Of a DNA stretch of 64,000 nt, positions 32,916-43,833 are shown one piece after another. A model generated the notes under the pieces. It was not told where the DNA came from. It ran no database searches and was given only the letters and a program-made list of their open reading frames with translations. Within the stretch, counting starts at the first letter, position 1. Every line of letters begins with the position of its first letter. The position numbers and the translations under genes are program-made. This DNA comes from Apiotrichum sp. Y4204 (Eukaryota > Basidiomycota > Tremellomycetes > Trichosporonales > Trichosporonaceae): assembly GCA_025531455.1 (NCBI GenBank), contig JAMYHL010000001.1:1578412-1642411 (forward strand), written 5' to 3'.

Positions 32916-34076
32916 CTACCACGCCCCCTCGCTCTCGGGCATCCACTCTGCGATCTCATCGTAGTCAAACACGTCCTTCCATTTGCCCTCAGCGACCCAT
33001 TCGCGCATGCCGAGAAAGGAGACCGCGCGCGCGACGGCGGCCCGGCGCGCAGGGTTGGGCGGCAGCGCGGTCGCCATGCGGCTGCGGAACATGGTCTCGA
33101 TGTGCTCTTGCCGCGTGTTCCATGCGCCGGGGAGGGCGGTTTGCTGCATGTCGTCCAGGCCGGGGAGTGAGATCGCCTCGGCGTTGACGAGTAACAGGCG
33201 CGTCACCTCGCCCTCGGGGTCACCCAGGAGTTCGAAGAGGGAGACGAGAAGGTGGTCGAAGCAACGGTCTAGCCACCGCTTGCGCAGCGGCGCCCACTCG
33301 GCGTACCGTGTGGTGGGGACAGGCCACCATTCAGTGCGGGGCGGGGCAGCGAAGACAATTGTGATCTCCTGTGGGGGCCGCCGGGTGCCCATCGCGCCGA
33401 GCCAGAGTGTGCTCAGATGAGTCCCCTGCGTGCCAACCAGTCCGGATCCAAGAACATAGACACGCCGCAATGCGGGCGTCGCCATTACCACATTGCGGGG
33501 ATTCCGGAGGACGACCGTATGCCCGGAGAACATGTAGGGCGCTTTTGTTAGCACACACCGGTCGGCGTCTGGCCCTGGCCGTGCTTCTCCGCTGCTGGGT
33601 GTCGTATGCAGGGTGGAACTGGTGTCGTCAAAGTGTACACGCACGACGCGCACCGAGGTGAGCGACCTCAAGCCCCCGACAAGACCAGTATTTGTACTCC
33701 ATCTCCCTTTGTCGCTGTTGTCGCAGGCCGCAGCCGAGTGGGGATGCAGCTCGACGGTGTCGACCCACTGAGGGAGAAAGCGCTTCACAATGCGCGGGGC
33801 GTCTCCGCGGCGCGGCTCGGTGCGCGCCTCAAGCTTGAGGTAGCCGGAACTCTCCTCGAGAACATGCACGCGGCGCGCCATGCGCCATGCAACGGCGTCG
33901 TGGAAGGCGCTGTTGACGCGGAGGAGAGTCACGAGATCGGCACGGGAGAGGGGCGCGAGGAGGTGGTCGATGACCTCGGGTGGGAAGGGGAGGAGCGCGC
34001 CGTCGGTGTTGCTTGCGCCGGGCTCGTCGTTGGTGACGGCCTTGCTGGAGACGAGTCTACTCGTTGCGCTTCCCAT
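32916..34076 (-). CDS. F-box-like protein with N-myristoylation signal
   Basis: Uninterrupted frame of 386 aa from ATG 34076. The N-terminus MGSATSRLVSSK fits the N-myristoylation rule (Gly2, small residue at 5, Ser6, basic at 8). Residues about 28-75 (LLPFPPEVIDHLLAPLSRAD, then LRVNSAFHDAVAWRMARRV) fit an F-box-like helix set. The rest has mixed alpha/beta sequence without recognised repeats and ends in an acidic EWMPESEGAW. The longer upstream frame starts earlier but lacks conserved character; the myristoylation motif supports this start. Basidiomycete genomes hold many such proteins of unknown target. Membrane-tethered SCF adaptor is inference. Confidence 0.72.
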   Translation of the reverse strand: MGSATSRLVSSKAVTNDEPGASNTDGALLPFPPEVIDHLLAPLSRADLVTLLRVNSAFHDAVAWRMARRVHVLEESSGYLKLEARTEPRRGDAPRIVKRFLPQWVDTVELHPHSAAACDNSDKGRWSTNTGLVGGLRSLTSVRVVRVHFDDTSSTLHTTPSSGEARPGPDADRCVLTKAPYMFSGHTVVLRNPRNVVMATPALRRVYVLGSGLVGTQGTHLSTLWLGAMGTRRPPQEITIVFAAPPRTEWWPVPTTRYAEWAPLRKRWLDRCFDHLLVSLFELLGDPEGEVTRLLLVNAEAISLPGLDDMQQTALPGAWNTRQEHIETMFRSRMATALPPNPARRAAVARAVSFLGMREWVAEGKWKDVFDYDEIAEWMPESEGAW

Positions 34077-34365
34077 GTCGAGTGGGTGCGATGGTCGGTT
34101 GCTTGATGGAGAGAGGAGTTTGTTGTTGGTCTCCCTCGTTGATGAATATCGGATGGTTGTTGTGATGTCTTGGGTGTTTGACAGGCAAGAAGAATGCTGT
34201 ACCGCTTCGGTGTGTCTTTCAGGCTTCCACGTCGTCCGACACGTCCTCTTTGCCTTCGTGCCCATCCTCCACGACACCTTCTCTACTTCCGAGATTCTAG
34301 GCAATTCATGCATACAAACAAGCAACACGTACAACTACACACACACACATGCACACTGTGAGAGT

Positions 34366-35669
34366 TTATTTTGGGGCGAGGAGGCAGAGGCCCGCGAGCT
34401 CGGTGGCGAGCGTGTCGACAAACTGCATCTGTACCGCCTGGACAAACTTGTCGAGCAGGCCGTTGTCCGCGTACACGCAGGTATCGCAAGCTGACATTGC
34501 TGGCGCAATGACGTCCGTCAGGCGGACGGGGTCCGTGAGGTGCGCGACAATGGACGCAAAGCTCTGTTGCTTTGGGAACCGCGGCTTCGAGTACAAGTGT
34601 GTCTTGACCCGAAGACGGGCATCAGCGGCGACCATCGCGACGGAAGGGTATGGGCAACCGTCATGGCGCACGTCGCGCGCCCAGCCCTCGCCGGGGGACG
34701 TCTGCACGCCCCACTCCTCGCAGTCGAGCATGTACTCGTCGTACACCTGCAGCGCGTAGTGCCAGGCATGGTGCACGACGTAGAGCTCGCGCAGCTCGTC
34801 CCGCGCGTACCGCCGTAACAGGCGTTTGCCACCGAGCGACCCGCGAACAATGTCATAATCGGGACGCAGCGTGTTCCATGCGGCCGGGACGAGCACGTCG
34901 CGTGCTCCGGTGGCCGCGACAACGGCAAAGATCCACAGCGGGTCGCTCGCGCCGCCGTGCGCTGGGACCGGCTGGCCCGCGAATGCGTCGTACACTTGGC
35001 TGCCGATAAATGAGAGGCCAAACGCGTGTGCAGTCTCAATCATCGAGTCTATGTGCTCCTGCACGCCATGTCGGAGGAGGTTGGTGGCCGCGGAAGCGGT
35101 GGAAGGTGAGGATGAGATCGGGGATGAAGGGGAGGTGAGTGCGCCGAGGGCCGGACAGCTCAGGTGGGCGTCCACTAGCTCGAGGCACAGCTGCAGCCCA
35201 CCCCACGGGACAGGCAAGTCGATGACTGTGCTCTCGTCGTCGTCGGCAGTGGAGTTTGAGGTTGTGGAGAGGGAGGAGTCGGATGCAGACGCGGGGACTG
35301 AGGCGGAGGGGTGATCGGGATCGATCGTGGAGTGGGGACACCGGCTGACCTCGGAGGACACTTCGGACTCGTTTGAGACAACGGGCGACACGGGGGCGGT
35401 CATGCGCGCCGCATGCGGACACACGCCGGAGGCGGCCGCAGCGGCGGCGATAGCGTGCGGCGGCGGCGGGGGGCGGGGGACAGAGACGAGCCCATCAAAG
35501 AAGGGGCACACACGCGCGAGTCGTTCCAGCGGGTATCGCACACAAACGGCATCGGACGAACGGAGAATGTGCGTGTTGGCGCCGCCGGCCGCAAACGTCT
35601 TTGGCGCGAACGTGAGCCGCGGGCTGGGGTCAGTGGGGATGCGGGGACATGTGCTTACCTCGACGACAT
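34366..35669 (-). CDS. BTB/POZ-like domain protein
   Basis: A mini-exon (35659-35669, MSS plus two bases) is joined by a 35-nt intron to 34366-35623, giving 422 aa in frame. Residues 4-45 (SPRLTFAPKTFAAGGANTHI, then LRSSDAVCVRYPLERLARVC and PFFDGL) resemble the first half of the fungal BTB fold: 'D..L.SsDg..F.v....L...S.vF..m'. A long Ala/Pro/Ser-rich insertion follows; the second half (VIDLPVPWGGLQLCLELVDA) resumes the BTB-like pattern 'v.L.e.....l..lL..iy'. The C-terminal 250 residues are helical. The product may dimerise or act as a ubiquitin-ligase adaptor (family knowledge, not shown here). The mini-exon start is inferred from the splice signals. Confidence 0.7.
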
Positions 35670-36898
35670 GCTTTGGTGGGAGATGGAGAGAGTGAGACAA
35701 CAAGATGAGATGTGGACGTGGATGTTGAGATGTGACGATGACGAGAGAGAGAAAAAAAAGTCTCCGGGGACAAGTAAGTGTGTGCAAATCGAGTCATTCT
35801 CACTGGTCCAACTTTGATGACAACCAACAACAACAAACACTAATCTCATCTACCTTGTCCTCAACGTCATGCATGTCATTGTCGTGCAAGCCATCGTGCT
35901 CCCTGTCCGTGGTCGCCCCCTTGCATCTCAGTCCCTGTATGCGCCATGCTGTCCAAATGGAGCCATCCGAGTAGGTGATTCATGGTCCCATGCCGTTTCT
36001 CGTAGATCCGAGTCTGTCGTTTTCCATTCTCGGCCGATTTGTTAGATGCGTGTTTGTGGGTCGTGTGATGGCAAGAATAATCCTACACAACACGCCCCTC
36101 CTCGTCGCTCTTCATCTCTCTTTTTCTACTCTCTGATGATAGCAAGTGGAGGATGGTTGTGAGACCGAAACACGTCAACATCATGCGCGCCATCCCCGCC
36201 ACCAGAGGGTGAGATTGATGCTGCTCAACCCGATGCCCGAAGAGCTCGTCCATCTCAACCAAAGTCCGACCGCGCAAGACCACTGACACAAACCTCGTCA
36301 TCTCCTCTTCTCCCATCCCCGCTCTCTCTCTTCCTTAACTTGACTCTGCCCCCTATATTTCATCCCCTCACCGGCACCCTGCGCACGGTCCGCGTCTCAT
36401 GCCCCTCGCGATGACATCTGGTAGCCGCGCGATGGAGCACAGAAGGGGGAGCGGGACACGATGTCCGCTCGACTGACCTGATCTGACCCCAGCGCAAAAG
36501 CTCTAGAGCTGTAGAGATCCAGCGAAGGGGGCCCAGTTGATGGCGCACGGGGCGTGCTAAAAGGCGCGAGGAGAAGGGCAGCACGAAACAAGGTCTCACA
36601 ATTCTGCAAACTCTCGCCGGGGGGCAGCGACAGGCGCAGAACACCACGGCCGCCGCCCTCGTTCCACGCCAAACGCCAACAGCGCCAGCCCATCGCAAGC
36701 CGCAACGATACCGCCCTCTCTTTATAACTTGTCCAGCTCGCAGATTGTCCACTGTACTCATCTCTCACTCGCGACGCGTCGGCCAGCCATACAGCCCGCC
36801 ACTAGCCACCCGCCGAGTGCGACACCGGGCCCTACAATCCGCTTCGACTGGCAAGCTCGTCGAGATCGGTGTCAACGTCGACTTTGGCTTCGCCCACG
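35670..36898. other. intergenic region, mostly non-coding
   Basis: Divergent promoter region of the BTB-like (-) and PP1-motif (+) genes, with a possible small gene at 36083-36316. Several other frames at 36360-36770 are unsupported. Confidence 0.4.
36083..36316 (-). CDS. possible 77-aa small protein
   Basis: An ATG-started frame MGEEEMTRFVSVVLRGRT... with one moderately hydrophobic segment (LVAGMARMMLTCFGLTTILH) and a charged C-tail (SESRKREMKSDEEG). Composition is protein-like, but there is no family match or splice support. It could be chance. Confidence 0.3.
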   Translation of the reverse strand: MGEEEMTRFVSVVLRGRTLVEMDELFGHRVEQHQSHPLVAGMARMMLTCFGLTTILHLLSSESRKREMKSDEEGRVV

Positions 36899-37739
36899 AT
36901 GTCATCTTCGGTGGCCCGCCCTTCAGACTGGTCGCGCCGCGCTGCGCGTTCCCGTCGTCCCGCCGCTGGAACGAGCAGCACCCGCCCGCGCCCGCCGAGC
37001 CTGGCGTTGTTCACCGCAAACTACCCGTCGCCGGCCGCATCCCCGCCGTTCACGCCTCATTCTGCACCATCGACGTTTGCACCCATCTCTACTCCAGTCC
37101 TAAGTTATGCAGCGGTCGCGGCCGCTCCGCCCCGCGCCGCGCGCCCACTTCCGCGCCGCCCGTCACCATCGCCATCGCTCCTCGCCCCACTCCCCCGCCC
37201 AGTCGCCCACTCCCCGCACCCGCCGTCGCCCCTCTCCCCACTGTCCAACTTCATCCCGCCCCCCGCTGGTCCGAGTCTCGCAGCCCGCCGCCTGGGCAAG
37301 AAGGAGAACCGCCGCCCACCGACGCTCGGCCTCAAGGCGAAGGACGACGAGGTGAGTGTAGTGGCGTGTGAATTGTTCACGAACAACTGGGATTAACGTC
37401 TTGCAGCTTCCGGACCTCATGGGCCGCCTCTCCCTGAAGCGCAAGTCGCCGCCTGCGCTTAAGATGACGCCTGACGTGTGTAAGAAGGCGCGCTACATCA
37501 TCGTCGTGACCGGCGACGAGGACGACGACGAGGACCCGGAGACGCCAGTGGTGAGTGCATCTGTTGTGCGCTGGGACTGTCACTGATTGCAGACCCCCCT
37601 CGAGCCGTCGCCGCTCGTCGACGTCGAGATTGACATGTACCCCATCTCGCCCCGCCCGCGCCGCGCAGGGCCGCAGAAACGCGTGCGCTTCGCAGACGAG
37701 CTCCACGCCGCGCTCCACGTCGTGATTGGTAGGCGCTGA
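36899..37739 (+). CDS. disordered protein with PP1-docking (RVxF) motif
   Basis: Exons 36899-37351, 37407-37550 and 37593-37739 sum to 247 aa in frame. The first 140 residues are Pro/Ala/Ser-rich and disordered, ending in ARRLGKKENRRPPTLGLKAK. The second exon adds a basic-acidic segment with KARYIIVVTGDEDDDEDPET. The C-terminus contains GPQKRVRFADELHAAL: K-R-V-R-F fits the [K/R]-x-V-x-F docking motif for the catalytic subunit of protein phosphatase 1. The start at 36899 is the first in-frame ATG after a stop. A nuclear PP1 regulator is a reasonable guess, but orthology is not established. Confidence 0.65.
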
Positions 37740-38872
37740 ACGTCTGACTGCCCGAGCACCGCAAGACCCATGATCCCATTCCGTTGTCCCCTTCGGCCCC
37801 TCCATCCCACTCCCTCACCGCATGTCCGCCTTGTACAGAGATACCCACCGCACTCGCTGGCCCGTCAGATTCCAGCTGTCTCCACCGTCTTCACCCTCCG
37901 CTTCCTGCCCTACGCGCTCTACGTCAGCTCCACGTTTCTCCGCCCTGTCCTGCGATACCCCCGCTTACCCGATTCCCCCGCTCGTCTCTCCAGGCTTCAG
38001 TGATGTATTGTACCATGCATGTGATCTCCGGGATGCTGGCGGGCGAGGAAACAGTCGTGACATACGTCAGCAGTGGTGTTATTGTCACCGTCAGGCAGGG
38101 TGACCATTGCCCCCGGTAAGTTCAGTTGCTTGCGCAAGGTCGGGGACGGTTGCGGCCTGGTCCGCCGTGTCAGACGGAGTGTGGCGTGCGAATGCGCATA
38201 GTCAGTATCAGAAGTCAGCGAGTACACACTCCGTTCTCCGTCGTCCGTTCTCCGTCGTCTTGGTCCCCATCCAAGTGATTCCGGTCGGAAGTGACCGCTG
38301 TCCGAGAAGACGAGACGACGCGAAGACGAGGCCGCGGCCGAAACGGACATTGCTCCTCGCTCCTTGCATGAGTTCTGTGAGATGTGTGATATGTGGTTCT
38401 GCGGGGAAAACTCCACCGGCCGTCGAGCCGGCAAACTCCGCAGCTTCCATCCCACACACAACCAAGACATCGTCCCAAGACAAGTGCATCAAAGCATCAT
38501 ATTGCACACCATACGCACCATGCAACAATGCAACAAGTACCAAGCATCACACGTGAAGCGCACGCGCTCGCTACCCCACTCTCTCTCTTCCCCCTCTGGA
38601 CTCTGATGTCGGTCATTGATGGCAGCAGTGGGGGGTTCGGTCGGAGATGCCCGTGAGCCCCTTCCAGGGCGGATTTCGGCTTTGCCCACCCTCTCCGGAC
38701 CGATGTCGAGAGATCTCGAGAGGTGAGCTCGGCTGGAAGAGGCCGACGACGGGAGAGGGTGGATGGGGAGCCTGTGTGTGGGGCACATGGACAGCAAAGA
38801 GTACATAGACACAAAGGTCAGAGCTTGCCAGTGTTGCGTCTCTCCATCTCCCACTACACATTACATCTCATC
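37740..38872. other. intergenic region, 1.1 kb
   Basis: Between two plus-strand genes. Minus-strand frames near 38208-38543 lack motifs. The last 300 bp would hold the Fox2 promoter. Confidence 0.45.
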
Positions 38873-40915
38873 ATGTCTGGCAAGCTCGACTTTAAGGACT
38901 TCGTGGTCGTCATCACCGGCGGCGGCAACGGCCTCGGCAGGTCGTGAGTGGGATGGGAATAGGGTTGTGGTGCTACTGGTGCTGACGCTGTGCTCCTCGC
39001 TCCGCTACGCTTTGTGGTCGTTTCTCACGATACCTACTTGCACCGGCACTCGCTTCGGCTTCGTGCTCCCTCTCGCAGATACGCCCACATGTACGGCAAG
39101 GGCGGTGCCAAGGTTGTCCTCAACGACGTGTCCGCCGCCGACGCCAACAAGGTCGTCGAGGAGGTGCGCGCGCGTGAGTGCTATGAATCATTCTCCCATG
39201 TCCCAATACTTACCTCTCAGTTGGCGGCGAGGCCGTCGCCGCCGTTGGATCCGTGATGGACGGACAGGCGATTATCGACACTGCCGTCAAGGCGTTTGGC
39301 ACTGTGCACGTTCTCATCAACAATGCTGGCATCCTGCGCGACAAGAGCTTCCGCAAGATGACCGAGCAGGAGTTCCAGCAGGTGTACGACATCCACATCC
39401 GCGGCGCGTTTGCTGTTACCAAGGCGGTCTGGCCCATCTTCCGCAAGCAGAAGTGGGGCCGCATCGTCAACACCTCGTCGCCCGCCGGTGTCTACGGCAA
39501 CGGTGGCCAGACCAACTACTCGGGCGCCAAGATGGGTCTCGTGACCTTTGCCCAGGTCCTCAACAAGGAGGGCGTTAAGTACAACATCAAGGCCAACACA
39601 ATTGCACCGGTGAGTGCCGCTGATGAGCGATACCCGCTTTGTGTGCCAGCATAATACTCACACTCAGCTCGCCGCTTCGAAGATGACCTCTACCGTCTTC
39701 CCCGCTGAGATGCTCGCCCGCCTGGACCCGAACCACGTTGCTCCTCTTGTCGGTGTCCTCACCGCCCGCAACGGCCCGGACGTCGGTGGTCGCCTCTTCG
39801 AGGTCGGCGCTGGATTCTACGCCGAGACGCGCGCGACCCAGTCGGAGGGATACATCTGGAAGGCGGACGAGAGCTTTACGCCGTCGGCGGTTGACCTCAT
39901 GTGGCCCAAGGTCAAGGACTTCTCCAAGGGCGTGAGCTCGCCGTCGCAGGGCGACAGCGCGCGCATGATGGACGTCGTCAAGCAGCAGCCGTCCCTCAAG
40001 CCCAACCCCCAGGGCCCCCCGCCCGCCGACTCGTTCAAGGACTACACTGTCATCATCACTGGCGCCGGTAACGGTCTCGGCGCGTCGTATGCCCGCTACT
40101 TTGCCCGCTTTGGCGGCAACGTCGTCGTCAACGACATTTCCGCCGACGCGGCGAACAAGGTCGTCGAGGAGGTGAACAAGCTCGGTGGCCGTGGAGTCGC
40201 TGCTGTCGGATCCGTCGAGGACGCCGAGAAGATTGTCAAGGTGGCCGTCGACACGTTTGGCGGCGTCCACGCGCTCATCAACAACGCTGGTATCCTCCGT
40301 GACAAGGCGTTTGTCAACATGACGCCCGAGCTGTTTGACAGCGTCATGGACATCCACGTCCGCGGCTCGTGGAAGATGGCCAAGGCCGTGTGGCCGATTA
40401 TGCACGCGCAAAACTACGGCCGTATCGTCAACACGGCGTCGCCGAACGGCATTTCCGGCGCACACGGCCAGGCAAACTACGGCACTGCCAAGGCGGCCAT
40501 CATCGGCTTCACCAAGGCGCTGGCCATTGAGGGCAAGAAGAACAACATCTTCGTCAACGCGCTCTGCCCCTCGGCTGGCACGGCCATGACAGCTACGATC
40601 TGGACGCAGGAGCTCCTCGACACGTTCAAGGCCGACTACGTCGCTCCGATCACGGCCTACCTCGCGTCCGAGAAGTGCCACGACACGTCGCTCATTGTCA
40701 AGTCGTTTGGCGGCCTCGCGGGCGTCTACGGCTGGGAGCGCACGCACGGTGTCTGCTTCCCCAACGACCAGCCCGCCACCCCGGACCAGCTTTTCAACAA
40801 GTGGGACGAGGTCGTCAAGTGGGACAATCGCCGCGACTTCCCCAGCACCGGACCAGAGGCGCGTGGCCGCATTGCCGCAAACTACACAAACCTCGCGGCA
40901 AAGGCCAAGCTCTAA
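38873..40915 (+). CDS. FOX2: peroxisomal multifunctional beta-oxidation protein, two SDR domains, no hydratase
   Basis: Exons 38873-38943, 39079-39173, 39221-39609 and 39668-40915 sum to 600 aa in frame. Two homologous 3-hydroxyacyl-CoA dehydrogenase domains are visible: domain 1 with VVVITGGGNGLGRSYA, NNAGILRDKSF and YSGAK; domain 2 with TVIITGAGNGLGASYA, NNAGILRDKAF and YGTAK. The linker carries the Fox2-specific WKADESFTPSAVD. The protein ends ...ANYTNLAAKAKL, where AKL is a good PTS1. Fungal Fox2 normally continues with an enoyl-CoA hydratase 2 domain (about 900 aa in total); here the stop comes before it. It should oxidise 3-hydroxyacyl-CoA in peroxisomes while the hydratase is supplied by another gene (inference). 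Confidence 0.93.
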
Positions 40916-41356
40916 GAAAGGGAGCAGATCGACCTCGACGACGGACGCCGCACTTTTATTTTGGATTGTATAGGCTTGAGCGATGAGAGACAGAGAGGAA
41001 GACATGCATTGCTGCAGATAGCCGGACAGGACTTGGGGTAGCCGTGTGTGAGAACGGAGTCAACCACGAGAGGTCCTCCTCGCCGTCATCGTCCTCGGCA
41101 AGACGCTCGCCCACATTGATAACTGTCCGCTGCAGCACCTCGGAGCCGCCGCTGCGCAACATGGGCGTGCATCTCGGCTGGTGACAGGATACATCATTAT
41201 TGACATGCTGGGTAACGTCGCTATGAAGGGGTGCTCGTAATATACACATGTACTGTACAGTTGCTAATGTTGGTCTGCTCTTTCTCTGCTTCTTGCGTGT
41301 CGGCTACTTGCGCCTCGTCTCGTCGCGCCTTGTCTCGTCGTTGATATCCCACTCTC
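40916..41356. other. intergenic region between convergent genes
   Basis: 3' flanks of Fox2 and the coiled-coil gene only; nothing recognised. Confidence 0.5.
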
Positions 41357-43833
41357 CTAAGTCTTCATCACCGAGCTCCGCCTGCTGCGCTTCTCTCGGT
41401 TTCGCTGATCGGTCTTCTCGCGCGCACTCACAAGACGGCGGTCGTGGTACCGCACCATGTGATCGAGCCAGCCCTCTTCGTCGCCGGCGGCGGGCAACGG
41501 AAGGTCCTCGTCTGTGATACCCAGTGCGTTACAGAACACGCACCACGGCTTGCCGTCCGTGTACTTCATCATCTTCACCATGCTGCGTCGTGTCCATTCG
41601 CGCATGTCCATGGTCCACGCGGGTGACGGCTCCGGCTGTGGCATGGCAGGCTCCTCCTTCACTTCCACAGGCGAGTCGACGTTGGCGGGGGCAACAGGAG
41701 CGACAGGGGTGACACGGGCGACAGGGGTGACAGGGGCAACAGGGGCGACAGCGCGGGGTTGGCCGGGTGCCGGCATCGGCGTCGGCGTCTCTGTCTCCGT
41801 GCGCTGCCGGCGTGCAAGACGTTTCGAGGCGGGTGAGGCGTTGGTAGCAGATGGCGTGGCCGTGATCTTGCGCTTGCGTACCACGGGCCTAGCGGCGTCA
41901 GCGTTCGCGGTGGGAGTGGCGGCAGCCGGGGTAGCCGTGGCCTTGCGAGCAGCCTTGCGCTTCGCGGCGTCACGTTCTTGACGTGCTTCATCTCGCTCCT
42001 TCAAAGCAGCGTCACGCTCAGCCTCTAGCGCCGCGATGGCCGCGGCGGCCTCGGCAGTCTGCTTCTTTGCGGCGAGGATCTCCTCTATCGCGGCGTCGCG
42101 CTCGCTATTCGCCTTGGCGACAGTGACGTCCCCCGCGGACTTGAGCGTGGCGAGCTGGTTGACGGCCTCGTCTCGCTTCTTTATCGCCTCGTCGCGATCC
42201 TTTGCCGCGTCTGCCGCGAGACGCTGCGCGACCGCTATCGCCTCAGACTCCGCGTCACGCTCCTCCTTCCCAAGCGTCCACTCGGCCTGTGCAGATTCGA
42301 GTGCTTCCTTGAGCTCGGCGACCTGACTGCGCGTGGCGTCATGGTCTTTCAACGCCGTCGCCGTAGCCGCGTGCGCCGCCGCTAGCTTTTTCTCCACGTC
42401 GGCGAGGCGTTTGTCACCAATGGCCTTCGCCTCTGCGACTCGGCGGTCCGCGTCGGCCTTGACTTCCTCGCCCTTACGGTATTCGGCAGCCAGCTTCTCA
42501 TTGTTCTTTCGTATGCGCTCGGTCGCCCGAGCATTGGCGTCTGCAATCTCGGCGTCGATGCCCTCCACGCGCTTCCGCAGCTTCTCCAGTTCGGCGTCGA
42601 TCTTCGCCTTGTCCGCAGTCGCAGCCTGCTCGACGCCGAGCTGCGTCCTGAGCTCGGCGGCCTCAGATTGTGCAGCTGCAAGCTGCTTCTTGAGCGAAGC
42701 GGTCTCGGAATTGCTAGCTGCAAGTTGGGTCTTGAGCGCGTTTATCGTTTTTTCAGCGTCGACGAGCCGCTGACGGACCTGCTCGGCGCCAGTCTTGACC
42801 GATACGAGCTGATTCGCAAAGTCGCGCCCCGCATCCCGCGCGTCCTGCAGCTCCTGTCCTAGCTTGCGTACTTGTTCTATCGCCGCGCCGCGTACTTGTG
42901 CTATGTGTGCGTCGCCCTCATGTCGGCCAGCGGAGTATGCTAGCGAGCATGCACCGCCATCTTCGACAGTCTTCTCCCTTCCGTTAGTGCAAACCTGGTG
43001 ATAACTCACATCATGCTGTTCAGGAGGCGCCGAGCAACAGTCTGATGAAACTTGGCTATATAATCGGTGCCTTCGATGTGGCTGCCCATTTCGCGGTGCG
43101 CAACGTCACGCGCCTGCCTTTCCATGACCTCCATCCACTGTGCACGCAGTGCAGCGTAGTACCCTGCTGGTGGTGACGGTGCTTGCGGCAGCGTCGTCGG
43201 TAGCTGCACAGGGGTGGCCGTGGCGGCAATGGACTTGTCCAGGCGAGTGAGAAACTGGCGCAGGACGTCGGCGTTGGCATAAATCATCTTTTGAATGTTG
43301 GGCGCGAGCGATACGAGCGACCGGTGCTGCGCCGGCGTCAAAGGGTAGTACGCGCCGTCCGCGAGGAGGACGGATACGCCGCTGCCGGCGGCGGGGACCA
43401 CAGCGTTGGAAGAGGATGGTATTGGGGACGTGCGTGCGGCGGGCGTCGCAGACACAGTGGAGGCGTTCGCGGACGCAGGTAGCGAGGCCATGATTTCTAC
43501 AGGAGAGGCAGACCGTGACTCGACTGTTTGGGGGGCCGACTGGGGCGCAACGGGTGCTGTCGTATCCGACGATGACGGCCTGTTTGGCGCTGCCGTACCC
43601 GACGATGACGGTCGGCTCGGCGCTGCCTGGGCAGCGTTGGCGCGCCTGACCTGGGCCATGAAGGCGTTTAGCTGTGGGGTTGGTGCTGGAGCCGAGTTTC
43701 TCGGTGGTGCTCCTGTTGCTGCTGTTGTTGTTGCCGCTGTTGTTGTTGGAACTGCTGCTGACTCTGCCGCTGCTGTTGCCGTTGCCACGTCTCCAGACGG
43801 GAGCGGCATCACGGTTGCCGGCGGTGGGCCCAT
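41357..43833 (-). CDS. long coiled-coil protein with C-terminal C2H2-like finger
   Basis: Exons 43010-43833 and 41357-42977 with a 32-nt intron give 814 aa in frame. The N-terminal 200 residues are Ala/Thr/Ser/Pro-rich (poly-Thr/Ala near the start), then a helical part (SLVSLAPNIQKMIYANADVL). From about residue 300 to 650 runs a continuous Ala/Glu/Lys/Asp coiled coil. A basic stretch (RKAARKATATPAAATP) and a run of VAPVTPVARVTPVAPVAP repeats precede the C-terminus, which contains WCVFCNALG... and ...HMVRYHDRRL: C-x2-C and H-x4-H suggest a zinc finger. Nuclear or DNA-associated function is inference. No named family recognised. Confidence 0.78.

Noticed and set aside
39587..41005. 472-codon minus-strand open frame opposite Fox2
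   Set aside because: Lies exactly antisense to the conserved SDR domains; GC-rich codon use creates long antisense frames. No family motif.
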